Source: Planctomycetaceae bacterium (lineage in GTDB: Bacteria > Planctomycetota > Planctomycetia > Planctomycetales > Planctomycetaceae). Taken from it: DNA of 64,000 nucleotides. Shown in pieces: positions 34,081 to 42,316 of this stretch. The position numbers were made by a program, and so were the translations under genes. The stretch lies in NCBI GenBank assembly GCA_020638955.1, contig JACKHO010000008.1:310001-374000 (forward strand), given 5' to 3'. The notes under the pieces are model-generated. The model saw only the letters and a list, made by a program, of their open reading frames with translations. It did not search any database and had not been told where the DNA came from. Positions within the stretch are counted from its first letter, which is position 1. Each line of letters starts with the position of its first letter.

Positions 34081-34679
34081 GTGGTCGAGTCAAGCAGAAA
34101 GACAGTCAGCGAACGTGCTCCGTGTGCACCAATAACGAGCGACTGTTCAATATCGGCCGTTTTTGAAGGACCGGAAATGAAAGCACCAAACGGACGGGCC
34201 GTCACGTCGATTTGCTCGTACGCCTCATGCAGCGTATGCACGACGTTCGCCTTTGGCACAACGAGAGCCAGGTGTTGTGCGATAAAGTAAACGACCCGGT
34301 GAGGAATGCCCTCGTCGTCCACCCATACTGCAGCGTTTTCGGCAACAGCCAGCTCGCCGGGAAGAATGGCGTAGTCAATATGTTCCAGGTCGTGCGGGTC
34401 GGCAACTGAGCCGATATCCAACGTCGACTCACCCACGCCGTCAACGAACGACAGTTTGGACTTGCCAGTTGTATACGGTTCGAACTGCGCCAAATGGGCG
34501 TTGATGGCATCAAGCGAATCGGCCACGACACACTGGCCGCCGACCTGTTCCAGAAGAGCACGGAACTGGTCGATGGGCGAGTCGTACGTGGTCCATTGAT
34601 CATCAAGTGCGGGCAACGGTTGCGACTGCGGCAGGTGCTGCCGCAGCTTACCGAGAATGCTCTCGCGCGAAGAGGACAT
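34077..34679 (-). CDS. LUD-domain protein (LutC/YkgG-like)
   Basis: The 200-residue protein matches the LUD fold of LutC. The clearest segments are 'LPGELAVAENAAVWVDDEG' and 'GPSKTADIEQSLVIGAHGARSLTVFLL', the latter being the most conserved block of the family. LutC helps LutA and LutB oxidise L-lactate to pyruvate in the cytoplasm, but neither is in the window. Here the gene is fused by a 4-base overlap to a desulfurase-like gene, so another role, perhaps in Fe-S-dependent metabolism, is possible. It sits between the calcium ATPase and the desulfurase gene. Confidence 0.75.
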   Translation of the reverse strand: MSSSRESILGKLRQHLPQSQPLPALDDQWTTYDSPIDQFRALLEQVGGQCVVADSLDAINAHLAQFEPYTTGKSKLSFVDGVGESTLDIGSVADPHDLEHIDYAILPGELAVAENAAVWVDDEGIPHRVVYFIAQHLALVVPKANVVHTLHEAYEQIDVTARPFGAFISGPSKTADIEQSLVIGAHGARSLTVFLLDSTT

Positions 34680-34690
34680 GGGTTTTCTTT

Positions 34691-37600
34691 CTACGCGGCT
34701 TGTGGCTCACTGGCGGAGTTGTTTGTCATCAGCCGCCAGACTTCACCAATCCACAGGACCAACGACGTCGCAACGGTGATAGTCACCCAATCTGTCAGGC
34801 TCAAAGGCACGGTACGGAACAGTTCACCACCAAACTGCACAATGAAAATTTGACCAACGAAAATGGCCGCTGCAATGAACAGGAATCCTTGATTGTTCCA
34901 AAAACCATTGAGAGCCGACTGTTTAATCCCCAGGCAACGGGCGTTGAACATGTTCCAGAACTGGAGCATGACGAAGGCGGTGAAGAAGTACGACAACTCA
35001 TAGCCAGTGACGGCTGATTCGGTTGTCCCCTCTGCGGCGACTGCAGCGACCGGATTCATGTACGACGCCGTTCCCGCGCCGTGCAGTGACATCAATAGTC
35101 CCAGCAAAATGACGACAAACACGCCGCCCACGCCGAATATGTTGATTGCCATTTCACGCGTGACAATGAAAGCGTCGGGCTTACGTGGTGGTCGGTTGAG
35201 CACGTCGCGGTGTGGTGGTTCGGTCGCCAGTGCAAGTGCGGCGAACGTGTCCATGATGAGGTTCACCCACAACATTTGAATAACTGTCAGCGGCAGCTCC
35301 ACACCTATGAACGGACCGAGCAGTGCAATGCACAATGCGGCCACGTTAATGGTCAACTGGAACAGAATGAAACGCTGAATGTTCTCGTAAAGCGAACGCC
35401 CCCACATGACGGCGTCGATAATGGTGCTGAACGAATCATTCAGCAGGATAATGTCGCTGGCTTCCTTGGCCGCTGCTTTTCCGGTTTTACCCATGGCCAG
35501 ACCAACGTCGGCATAGTTCAGGGCACCGCAGTCGTTAATGCCGTCACCAGTCACAGCCACAACTTCGCCCCGGGCCTGGAGTGAACGGACGAGCTTCACT
35601 TTGTCGAGCGGCTTTGCACGTGACAGAATCTTCAGGCGTTCCGAAGCGTCTTCGGCATCTTTCCCTTCCAACTCTTTAAAGTCCGGGCCGGAGACATGTT
35701 GATTCGCGGAGTCGCCGTCGTGCCATAAATGGATTTGCCGGGCAATTTCTCGTGCGGTGGCGGCGTTGTCGCCGGTCACCATTTTGATTTGAATGCCAGC
35801 GCGGTGGCAGGCTTCGACGGCTGGCGGAACTTCAGGACGTACTGGATCGGCAATGGCGGCGAATCCGAGCCAGGTGAGGCCGGATGTGACGTCGGCGACT
35901 TTGTCACCGGCGTCTTCGCTCAGCGTGTCGTGGTAGGCGAAGCCGAGTGTACGCATGCCGCGTGCCTGGAAGTCGGCCAGGCCCTGTTCGATTTTCTCCT
36001 TGTGAGGTCCGATGGGTTCAATCCCGTTGGCGGTACGAATGTTGTCGCAGCGGGACAGGATGACTTCCGGGGCTCCTTTGGCGTGGAGAATGGGCTTTCC
36101 ATCTCGCGGAGATTTGCCGAGCGTGCCCATCCATTTGCGTTCGGTGGAGAACGTCAGTTGATAACTGATGGGAAATGCCGAACGGTAGGTAATGTAGTCG
36201 ACATTTTCCGATTCCAGCCACAGCAGTAAGGCGGCTTCGGTGGGATTACCGAGGGCTTTGGTCCCGCTTGCGTCGCGCCCGAGGTGAGCTGTGGTGTTGG
36301 CAGAAATGCTTTCGATGAGCAGGGCACTATTGGGGTCATTCGGATTCAAAGAACCCTCAACCGAGGGAACGACCGTTTCAAACACTTTCATTTCGTTCAT
36401 GGTCAGCGTGCCGGTTTTGTCCGAGCAAATGACCGTTGCCGCTCCAATGGTTTCGCAGGCGTGCATTTTTCGCACGAGCGTGTTCGCCGCTGTCATTTTT
36501 CGCATGCTATACGCGAGACTGAGCGTCACGCTCATGGCGAGTCCTTCCGGCACCGCCACCACAATAATGGTGACAGCAATCATGAAGTATTCGAGGAAGC
36601 GGTTCATGGCAGCCTCATCGAACAGTTCACCAGCCGGTGTACCCGTAGCGATGAGTCCCCCCAAGCCGACCGCAGCAATGGCTGCACCAATTCCAATGAC
36701 GGTGAGCCAGGTTTTCAGGCCGCCCCCTGCGTTTTCCTCGTCGTCATCATCACCACCGCCGAGCCATGCTGGAGCTTCCATGCCGAAGGCAAGTTCGAGG
36801 CCGTCGTAGACCATGGGGAGCCACACCATAATGAGGGCCACCGAAACGGCCACGCCGGCAATGGCAGCTGCTAACCACTGAGTGGACGTTGACGTAATCT
36901 CTCCGACAAGAGCGCCTCGGGCGACCAGTGCTGCGAACGTCGCTACTGCAATGGCCAGTCCCACGACGCCAATGACTTTGCTCAGTTTGTCAAGTTGCTG
37001 GTTGAGCGGCGTTTCGTCGCCCGTGTCTTCGGCGGCGGCTCGCGCCGTTTTTCCGATTTCCGTTCCATCACCCACGGCAGTGACTTCGAATAGACCGTGA
37101 CCATCGATGACCATGGAACCGCGCAGGACTTGATCAGCCCCATAAGTCGTGTGCTTGATGCTCTCCTTGTCGGGGTGGTTCTTGTCGACCTTCTTGTTCG
37201 GTTCCGACTCACCCGTCAGGCCCGATTCATTCACCAGCATCGAGACAGCTTCGATGAGAGTTCCATCGGCCGGTGTCTCCTCGCCAGCCTCAACGAGCAC
37301 GACGTCACCGACAACAATGTCCTTCCGAGGGACCGAGGCGTAGGCCCCGTCCCGGATGACCTTAATGGGGACGTCGTCATTCACCTGGTTGAGAATGTCG
37401 AATTCCTGGTTGGCTTTGAATTCGTTGATGAACGCCAGGCCAGTCGCCAGCAGCACGGCAATAATAATCCCAATGCCTTCGATGAACTCGCCGTTCAACA
37501 TTCCAGCGGCAATGGCGATGACGGCGGCAATGAGCAGAATGCGAATCACCGGGTCGTCGAATTTTTCGAGAAACAGCTTCCACCACGGATCACGTTCCGG

Positions 37601-37696
37601 GGGCGTAATGACGTTTGTGCCGTGTGCCTTACGCTGAGCTTCGACCTGACTGGAACTCAATCCCAAATCGACATGATGATCGACTGCAGATGCCAT
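34691..37696 (-). CDS. PMCA-type (P2B) calcium-transporting P-type ATPase
   Basis: This 1001-residue membrane pump uses ATP to move Ca2+ out of the cytoplasm. Key features: actuator TGES at 161-164, phosphorylation site Asp426 in CSDKTGT, hinge TGDGINDCGAL, and membrane helix 4 PEGLAM at 383-388. Membrane helix 6 reads 'QMLWVNLIMDTFAALALATEPP', the classic PMCA ion-binding helix. Residues 270-360, normally a short loop before helix 4, hold extra hydrophobic segments and an acidic loop (GGGDDDDEEN). The gene follows the VWA/kinase operon by 79 bases on the same strand, so it may share its control. Ion choice is inferred from the helices. Confidence 0.85.
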   Translation of the reverse strand: MASAVDHHVDLGLSSSQVEAQRKAHGTNVITPPERDPWWKLFLEKFDDPVIRILLIAAVIAIAAGMLNGEFIEGIGIIIAVLLATGLAFINEFKANQEFDILNQVNDDVPIKVIRDGAYASVPRKDIVVGDVVLVEAGEETPADGTLIEAVSMLVNESGLTGESEPNKKVDKNHPDKESIKHTTYGADQVLRGSMVIDGHGLFEVTAVGDGTEIGKTARAAAEDTGDETPLNQQLDKLSKVIGVVGLAIAVATFAALVARGALVGEITSTSTQWLAAAIAGVAVSVALIMVWLPMVYDGLELAFGMEAPAWLGGGDDDDEENAGGGLKTWLTVIGIGAAIAAVGLGGLIATGTPAGELFDEAAMNRFLEYFMIAVTIIVVAVPEGLAMSVTLSLAYSMRKMTAANTLVRKMHACETIGAATVICSDKTGTLTMNEMKVFETVVPSVEGSLNPNDPNSALLIESISANTTAHLGRDASGTKALGNPTEAALLLWLESENVDYITYRSAFPISYQLTFSTERKWMGTLGKSPRDGKPILHAKGAPEVILSRCDNIRTANGIEPIGPHKEKIEQGLADFQARGMRTLGFAYHDTLSEDAGDKVADVTSGLTWLGFAAIADPVRPEVPPAVEACHRAGIQIKMVTGDNAATAREIARQIHLWHDGDSANQHVSGPDFKELEGKDAEDASERLKILSRAKPLDKVKLVRSLQARGEVVAVTGDGINDCGALNYADVGLAMGKTGKAAAKEASDIILLNDSFSTIIDAVMWGRSLYENIQRFILFQLTINVAALCIALLGPFIGVELPLTVIQMLWVNLIMDTFAALALATEPPHRDVLNRPPRKPDAFIVTREMAINIFGVGGVFVVILLGLLMSLHGAGTASYMNPVAAVAAEGTTESAVTGYELSYFFTAFVMLQFWNMFNARCLGIKQSALNGFWNNQGFLFIAAAIFVGQIFIVQFGGELFRTVPLSLTDWVTITVATSLVLWIGEVWRLMTNNSASEPQAA

Positions 37697-37775
37697 GGGG
37701 AGTCTTTCTTCTTGTAAAACTGTGCCACATGTTGTGGCGCGAATATTCTAAGGGAAGTTGTAAACCGGGAGTGAC

Positions 37776-39518
37776 CTAACCGAATACGGATTCATCGAGG
37801 CCATCGGATTTCACAACATTGCGTTTTTTCGGTATTTCTGGTGGATTCGATGCCGGGGCTGGCGTCGCAGCATCTGTATTCGTTGGGCCAGACGCGTCTG
37901 GTGCTTTGGTTGGTTCTGAAGTGACTGGTTTTGGTGGTTGAGGTTGGGCGGGCGGCTTCGCTGGCGTTGGTGGTGGCTGGGCTGCCTTGGGAGGTAAAGG
38001 TGGTGGAGCAGGCTTTGAAACCGTACTCCAGTCGGCGGGTTCCCAGATGATCTTTCCTCCCCAGTCCTTTCCGTTTGTGTTGACGCGGCCAATGACATCA
38101 AACTTTCGTGAGATATTGCTGGACTTCAGCAACACCATTCCGCGAAGTCGCGTACCATCGTAGAGATCTGGCAGTGTTACGTCGACTTCGTGGGCCCCTG
38201 CCGGAAGGTACGACGGATCAAAACTGAGTCCCGCCAAATCGGAAACGAAGGTGACGTCTTCTCCAATCGCCAGTCGCAGCTTGAACTTCTGCGTGCCCGG
38301 TTTTAGCGTTCCTAAGTCCAGTTGACCGGGAAGACGCCATGCTTCCTCGTTGGTGGCCAGCCCTTGAGTTTTTCCGACGACAGTCACGTCACGCAGCGTG
38401 ACTCTGGCACCGGGTTTCACTTCGATCGCTGTTTCGAGCGTCGCCGTCGCGGACGGGGTTTTGCCAATGACGGCAATGGTCAGGCTCTGGAGCACAACCT
38501 CGCCCGACTCAATGACCACCACAGGGCCAGATGTTGACCAAATGGTGCCGCCTTGACCATCGACCGTGACTGGCGACTTCTGGTGGAATTTGATCGGGCC
38601 GGTGATAATGGTTCCGGGAGGATCGAAGTCAATTGTTTGTCCGACCTGTGCGCGGCCGAGTTCATGTTGAAGTTCAAAACTTTTGCCCGGAGTGGTGTCG
38701 ACATTAATTACGGGCACGGAAGTGTCGCTTAGTCCGTATGCCGTGGGCACCGCGGGAGTGTGAGGTACCGGGGCTGGTGTTGGAGTTGGTGTGTATTGCT
38801 GTTGCGGAACGGGTCGAGGCGATTGTGGAACGGGTGATGGTGCCGGTGAATGTCGCCGCTGCCCATGCGGTTGCGGTGTTGGCGCTGGAGTGCGATGCGA
38901 TGGCTGCTGAGGAGTTGGCGCTGGCGGTGCCTGTCCTGGAGTTGGAAAGGCCGACTTTCCTGAACCGGAAGCAAGGATGACGTGCCATCCCCACCAACCG
39001 AGCGTGCAGGCGTTGACAATGGTCCAGAACAGAAAAACGTAGGCAGGGAACCTGAAGAAGAATACAGGGACCATGCAGAAGGCGAGGAGGCAGCCGACGC
39101 CTGCGGAAAAGGTCTCGATTGAATCTATATTCATCGCCCAGTTTTGGACGTAGCGAACCAGAATTGACGAGTTAATCCAAAAGATCACTGCCATCCAGGA
39201 GAACGTCGCGACGTTTGTTATTCCGGCGAAACTGGCGCCGTTGAGCAGGTTGCTTGAACCGAGAATCCCCCAGGCAATGACGAATACTCCAAAATCGGCG
39301 AGATGCATTAAGTGCAGGTCGATACGGTCGATTCCTGCATTGTCGACCAGCGCATTTCGTTGTTTTGATCTCTCGGCAAAATCGTTCTTGTGCCGTTCCG
39401 CCACCTGCTTCAATTGCGGACTAATCGCCCTGATGGCCAGGACGTACTTCACCAGGCGTCCATGCAGCGGATAGCTGATGAGCTTGTAAAGGACGATAAG
39501 TGCTGCGAAAAGAATCAT
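37776..39518 (-). CDS. Membrane protein: YidC/Oxa1-like module fused to a beta-rich domain
   Basis: The 580-residue protein starts 'ILFAALIVLYKLISYPLHGRLVKYVLAIRAISPQLKQVAERHKND'. A hydrophobic helix, a proline kink and then 'ISPQLKQVAERHKND' closely resemble the first helix and coiled cytoplasmic hairpin of YidC/Oxa1 insertases (..LQPKIKELQEKYKDD). Three to four further helices follow up to about 180. A proline-rich linker (about 185-255) leads to a domain (about 260-490) with repeated short strands such as 'GGTIWSTSGPVVVIESGEV' and 'VTLRDVTVVGKT', shared with the next gene. The tail is proline-rich. I am confident of the shared domain, moderately so of the YidC likeness. It is the last gene of the VWA/kinase operon. 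Confidence 0.6.
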   Translation of the reverse strand: MILFAALIVLYKLISYPLHGRLVKYVLAIRAISPQLKQVAERHKNDFAERSKQRNALVDNAGIDRIDLHLMHLADFGVFVIAWGILGSSNLLNGASFAGITNVATFSWMAVIFWINSSILVRYVQNWAMNIDSIETFSAGVGCLLAFCMVPVFFFRFPAYVFLFWTIVNACTLGWWGWHVILASGSGKSAFPTPGQAPPAPTPQQPSHRTPAPTPQPHGQRRHSPAPSPVPQSPRPVPQQQYTPTPTPAPVPHTPAVPTAYGLSDTSVPVINVDTTPGKSFELQHELGRAQVGQTIDFDPPGTIITGPIKFHQKSPVTVDGQGGTIWSTSGPVVVIESGEVVLQSLTIAVIGKTPSATATLETAIEVKPGARVTLRDVTVVGKTQGLATNEEAWRLPGQLDLGTLKPGTQKFKLRLAIGEDVTFVSDLAGLSFDPSYLPAGAHEVDVTLPDLYDGTRLRGMVLLKSSNISRKFDVIGRVNTNGKDWGGKIIWEPADWSTVSKPAPPPLPPKAAQPPPTPAKPPAQPQPPKPVTSEPTKAPDASGPTNTDAATPAPASNPPEIPKKRNVVKSDGLDESVFG

Positions 39519-39548
39519 GGAACAGTTTGAGAAATCGTGGGACGTCTA

Positions 39549-40766
39549 CTATTCAAAGGCGGAGTAGCCTCCTTCGGGCTTAATAGGTTTCGAGCGCTTC
39601 TTCTTTTTCTCTGCCGGTGTTTCAGCGATTTCTGACTCGATGTCGTCAGGTTCAGACTCGGGTTCAGGGGCAGGGGGACCACCGAACAAATCTCCAAGGG
39701 GAATTGATTGCACGGGCTTGGAACGCTTCTTCGGTTTCAGCGGCGAAGAATCTGGTGTATTGGTGCTGGTGGTGTCCTCAGCGCTTGCTTTCTGCGCTTC
39801 GGTGGCAGGTGTTGCTGCAGGTGGGTCTCCCCATGCTCCGCCCACCGGAATGCTCTTCCCGGGGACAGTCCACTCTTTGGGCAGATCGACAATATCTTCG
39901 TCAGGTGGGGGATTATTGAATGCCGCACCTGGAGGTGGCTCGACCGGTTTGGGGGCTTCCGCTTTGGATTGTTGGCCCGCGTCTCCCGTCGGACGCTTCG
40001 GCAAATGAGTTCGCTCCGCCTTCTGCTGTTGCGTTTTGGAAGAACTCTTCGTCGGGGGGGCTGCCTTGGCCACAGGTTTTGGCGGTTTGGAAGAATCAGC
40101 CGGAGTGTCCGCAGATGTCTCGGGAGGTTCCCACAACACGCTGCCGTTGGGAGTTCCCACGCTGTCGGTATCGACACAGTTTGCGGTCAGCGAAATGCGA
40201 CGGCGCAGTTGACCGCTACAAATGATGAGATTCCCACGCAATCGGGTACCGACAGGACAAGCATCGAACGAAAGCGCTAATGAGACGAGCCCGGGACCGG
40301 CACTCATTGGCGTGACTGCGGCACCGGCGACGTCGATTTCGAATTTGCACGCGGTGGGGACAACAATTCGGAGGCCGAATTGCAGGTCTGTGTTTCCGGC
40401 AATTCGACCGAGCTTCAGTGAACGCGTATAGGCCCAATGACCTTCTTCGCCCGGAATGCCGTCGACCGTGCCGTGGACTGTGACATCTTTCAGTTTTGGA
40501 GGATTGTCGGCCTTAACGAGAATGGCGAGTTCCTCTGCGCCCGTTGCCTTGCGCCCTGTGACCTCAACATTGCAGTCGAGGAGCATCATTTTGGGTGTTT
40601 CAATTGTCAGGACCGGCCCGGCCTTGGCCCAAATGGTTCCGCCATCTCCCACAATTTTGATGGGCCGCGAAATCGTAGCCGGTCCTTCAAATTCGCCGCC
40701 CGACGGGGAGAGGGTCAATGTGCCACCCGGAGAGGTCTTGTCGATAAGCGGTTGCAGGGGAGGCAT
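39549..40766 (-). CDS. Protein with the same beta-rich domain, no membrane part
   Basis: Residues 1-215 of this 405-residue protein align with residues about 270-500 of the neighbour: 'GGTIWAKAGPVLTIETPKM', 'LKDVTVHGTVDGIPGEEGHW', 'GTRLRGNLIICSG' and 'GSVLWEPPE' have clear counterparts. The first part suggests a small beta-helix or solenoid, the second a beta-sandwich. The remainder is proline- and lysine-rich and ends in 'KKKKRSKPIKPEGGYSAF'. No signal peptide is seen, so it is probably cytoplasmic. No family name is known to me. It lies 62 bases after the kinase gene within the operon, suggesting it is a partner or substrate of the kinase. Confidence 0.65.
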   Translation of the reverse strand: MPPLQPLIDKTSPGGTLTLSPSGGEFEGPATISRPIKIVGDGGTIWAKAGPVLTIETPKMMLLDCNVEVTGRKATGAEELAILVKADNPPKLKDVTVHGTVDGIPGEEGHWAYTRSLKLGRIAGNTDLQFGLRIVVPTACKFEIDVAGAAVTPMSAGPGLVSLALSFDACPVGTRLRGNLIICSGQLRRRISLTANCVDTDSVGTPNGSVLWEPPETSADTPADSSKPPKPVAKAAPPTKSSSKTQQQKAERTHLPKRPTGDAGQQSKAEAPKPVEPPPGAAFNNPPPDEDIVDLPKEWTVPGKSIPVGGAWGDPPAATPATEAQKASAEDTTSTNTPDSSPLKPKKRSKPVQSIPLGDLFGGPPAPEPESEPDDIESEIAETPAEKKKKRSKPIKPEGGYSAFE

Positions 40767-40828
40767 GGGTTTCGGAAACGGTGAAGACTGGAGAAAAAAA
40801 CGTGTTAACGGAAGTGATGAGTGAAAGG

Positions 40829-42271
40829 CTATCGCACCATGCGAATGCTAACCATTCGGCCTTTGTCATCATTTGACAGCAGAATCTCGGACCCTTCTTT
40901 CAACACACACGCCTGGCCTTTGGGGACCGGGTTGCCAGAGGGTGAAATCATCGTGTCGAGATGCTTGTTGATAAGAATCCATTGTCCCTGGTGCTTGGCG
41001 ACATAAGCTTGAGTGGTACGATCGACGCCTTCGGTTGGATAGATTCCACGGTTTACATGCCAAAGGTTGAGAGGTCGCTGGTTGAATCCAACAAGGCAAT
41101 GGCCTTCCTCCCGATACTGTCCCTTCCGAGGTGCAAACATGAAATCCAGCACTGGGAGTGGCTCGTTTAACTTCCAGTTGCACCAAGGACATTGCTGCGA
41201 CTGGCCTTCGATGTACACAAACCACTTCTCCGGGCAGGATCCGTTGCCACAGGGAATGAGCAAGTCGGCGGTTCGATACAACGCCTGTTCCCACATTTGA
41301 GCGGTCGGACGACGCGGCGGGTTATGGAGCCCGTCAACGAATGCCTGACGGAACAATCCAGGCAGATAGAGTCTGTCGTTAATTCCGCCGGTCGGTCCCA
41401 GTGTGTCGACAGGAACCTTAATTCCTTCCCTCGGTCGATTGGATTTGTCGGTGGGGTGTTCAATGAACAGTGCCTTCGGCCCCATTGAGAGAAACTCATC
41501 TTCCTCAGCGGAATCGACACTGTTGACCTTTGGTCCACGCAAAGGATGGCGGCGCAGCAAATACTCGTAAATCAGTACCGGCAAAGCATGCAAGTCGGTG
41601 CTGATTTCCGGAAGCTTCCGATTCGGGTCGCCGACGGGGAGCCGCTGGGTAGCGAGTACTTCGGGGGCGATGTAACCCGGTGTACCCAACACGTCGGGAG
41701 CGAATCGTCTCGGGACGACAAGGGAGTCGATGTCAATGACGGCGCAGTTTCCACCCTTGGGATCGACCAACACGTTCTTGGATGAAAGATCGGAATGTGC
41801 CAAACCGGTCAAATGCATTTTGCGAATGGCCCGAGCCATTTTCATGCAGAGTTGCAGGTAGCCCAGCCAATTACCCCGTTCGTCATCTGGGAGGAGTTTC
41901 CGCAGTTTCTCGCTCGAAAACCACTTGCCCTCTTTGTCTTTTCCTTTGAAACGTCCGCTGGCAAAGAAGAAGTTGGAAGCATAAGTGGGAGTCATCACCC
42001 CCAATTCTGGACTGGTGATAATCCCCGTTGGCCAGCAATACAGTTCTGCCAGCTCGTTACCTGTTTTCGTGTCGAGTGTGGGATTGTATTTTTCGAGAAT
42101 TGCTTTCAACCGCTCCATGCGGTTGGGGTCTTGCCCAGTGGATTTGTCTTTGAAGAAGCAGACGACCGACTTCTTGTCGGTCGTGAAATAGACCCTCTTC
42201 ATGCCCCCTTCCCCAATGTGGGGAGTGAGGTAATCGACCGTGCGGCCATCGGTCAGTTTGGCGGTGGGCAT
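40829..42271 (-). CDS. Ser/Thr protein kinase with C-terminal zinc ribbon (TerY-P type, YegI-like)
   Basis: This 480-residue cytoplasmic kinase has a complete active site: glycine loop G20-EGGMKRV, Lys41 (CFFKDK), catalytic HSD with Asp161 and Asn166 (HSDLSSKNVLVD), a DID motif with Asp180 in place of DFG, and GTPGYIAPE at 196-204. The N-lobe is short and lacks membrane helices. Four cysteines (341, 346, 361, 364) form a zinc ribbon, and a C-terminal stretch resembles a small beta fold with 'HQGQWILINKHLDTM'. This is the kinase of the VWA-PP2C-kinase (TerY-P) triad, equivalent to YegI in E. coli. It lies 45 bases downstream of the phosphatase gene. Confidence 0.85.
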   Translation of the reverse strand: MPTAKLTDGRTVDYLTPHIGEGGMKRVYFTTDKKSVVCFFKDKSTGQDPNRMERLKAILEKYNPTLDTKTGNELAELYCWPTGIITSPELGVMTPTYASNFFFASGRFKGKDKEGKWFSSEKLRKLLPDDERGNWLGYLQLCMKMARAIRKMHLTGLAHSDLSSKNVLVDPKGGNCAVIDIDSLVVPRRFAPDVLGTPGYIAPEVLATQRLPVGDPNRKLPEISTDLHALPVLIYEYLLRRHPLRGPKVNSVDSAEEDEFLSMGPKALFIEHPTDKSNRPREGIKVPVDTLGPTGGINDRLYLPGLFRQAFVDGLHNPPRRPTAQMWEQALYRTADLLIPCGNGSCPEKWFVYIEGQSQQCPWCNWKLNEPLPVLDFMFAPRKGQYREEGHCLVGFNQRPLNLWHVNRGIYPTEGVDRTTQAYVAKHQGQWILINKHLDTMISPSGNPVPKGQACVLKEGSEILLSNDDKGRMVSIRMVR

Positions 42272-42316
42272 GTGTTCTCGTCGAATAAGAAACGGGAATT
42301 CGAATCTGCAGTCGGA

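Noticed and set aside
37724..37745. GCCACA-TGT-TGTGGC hairpin as terminator between the kinase operon and the calcium ATPase
   Set aside because: Only 6 stem bases and no T-run on the minus strand, so read-through into the ATPase gene cannot be excluded.
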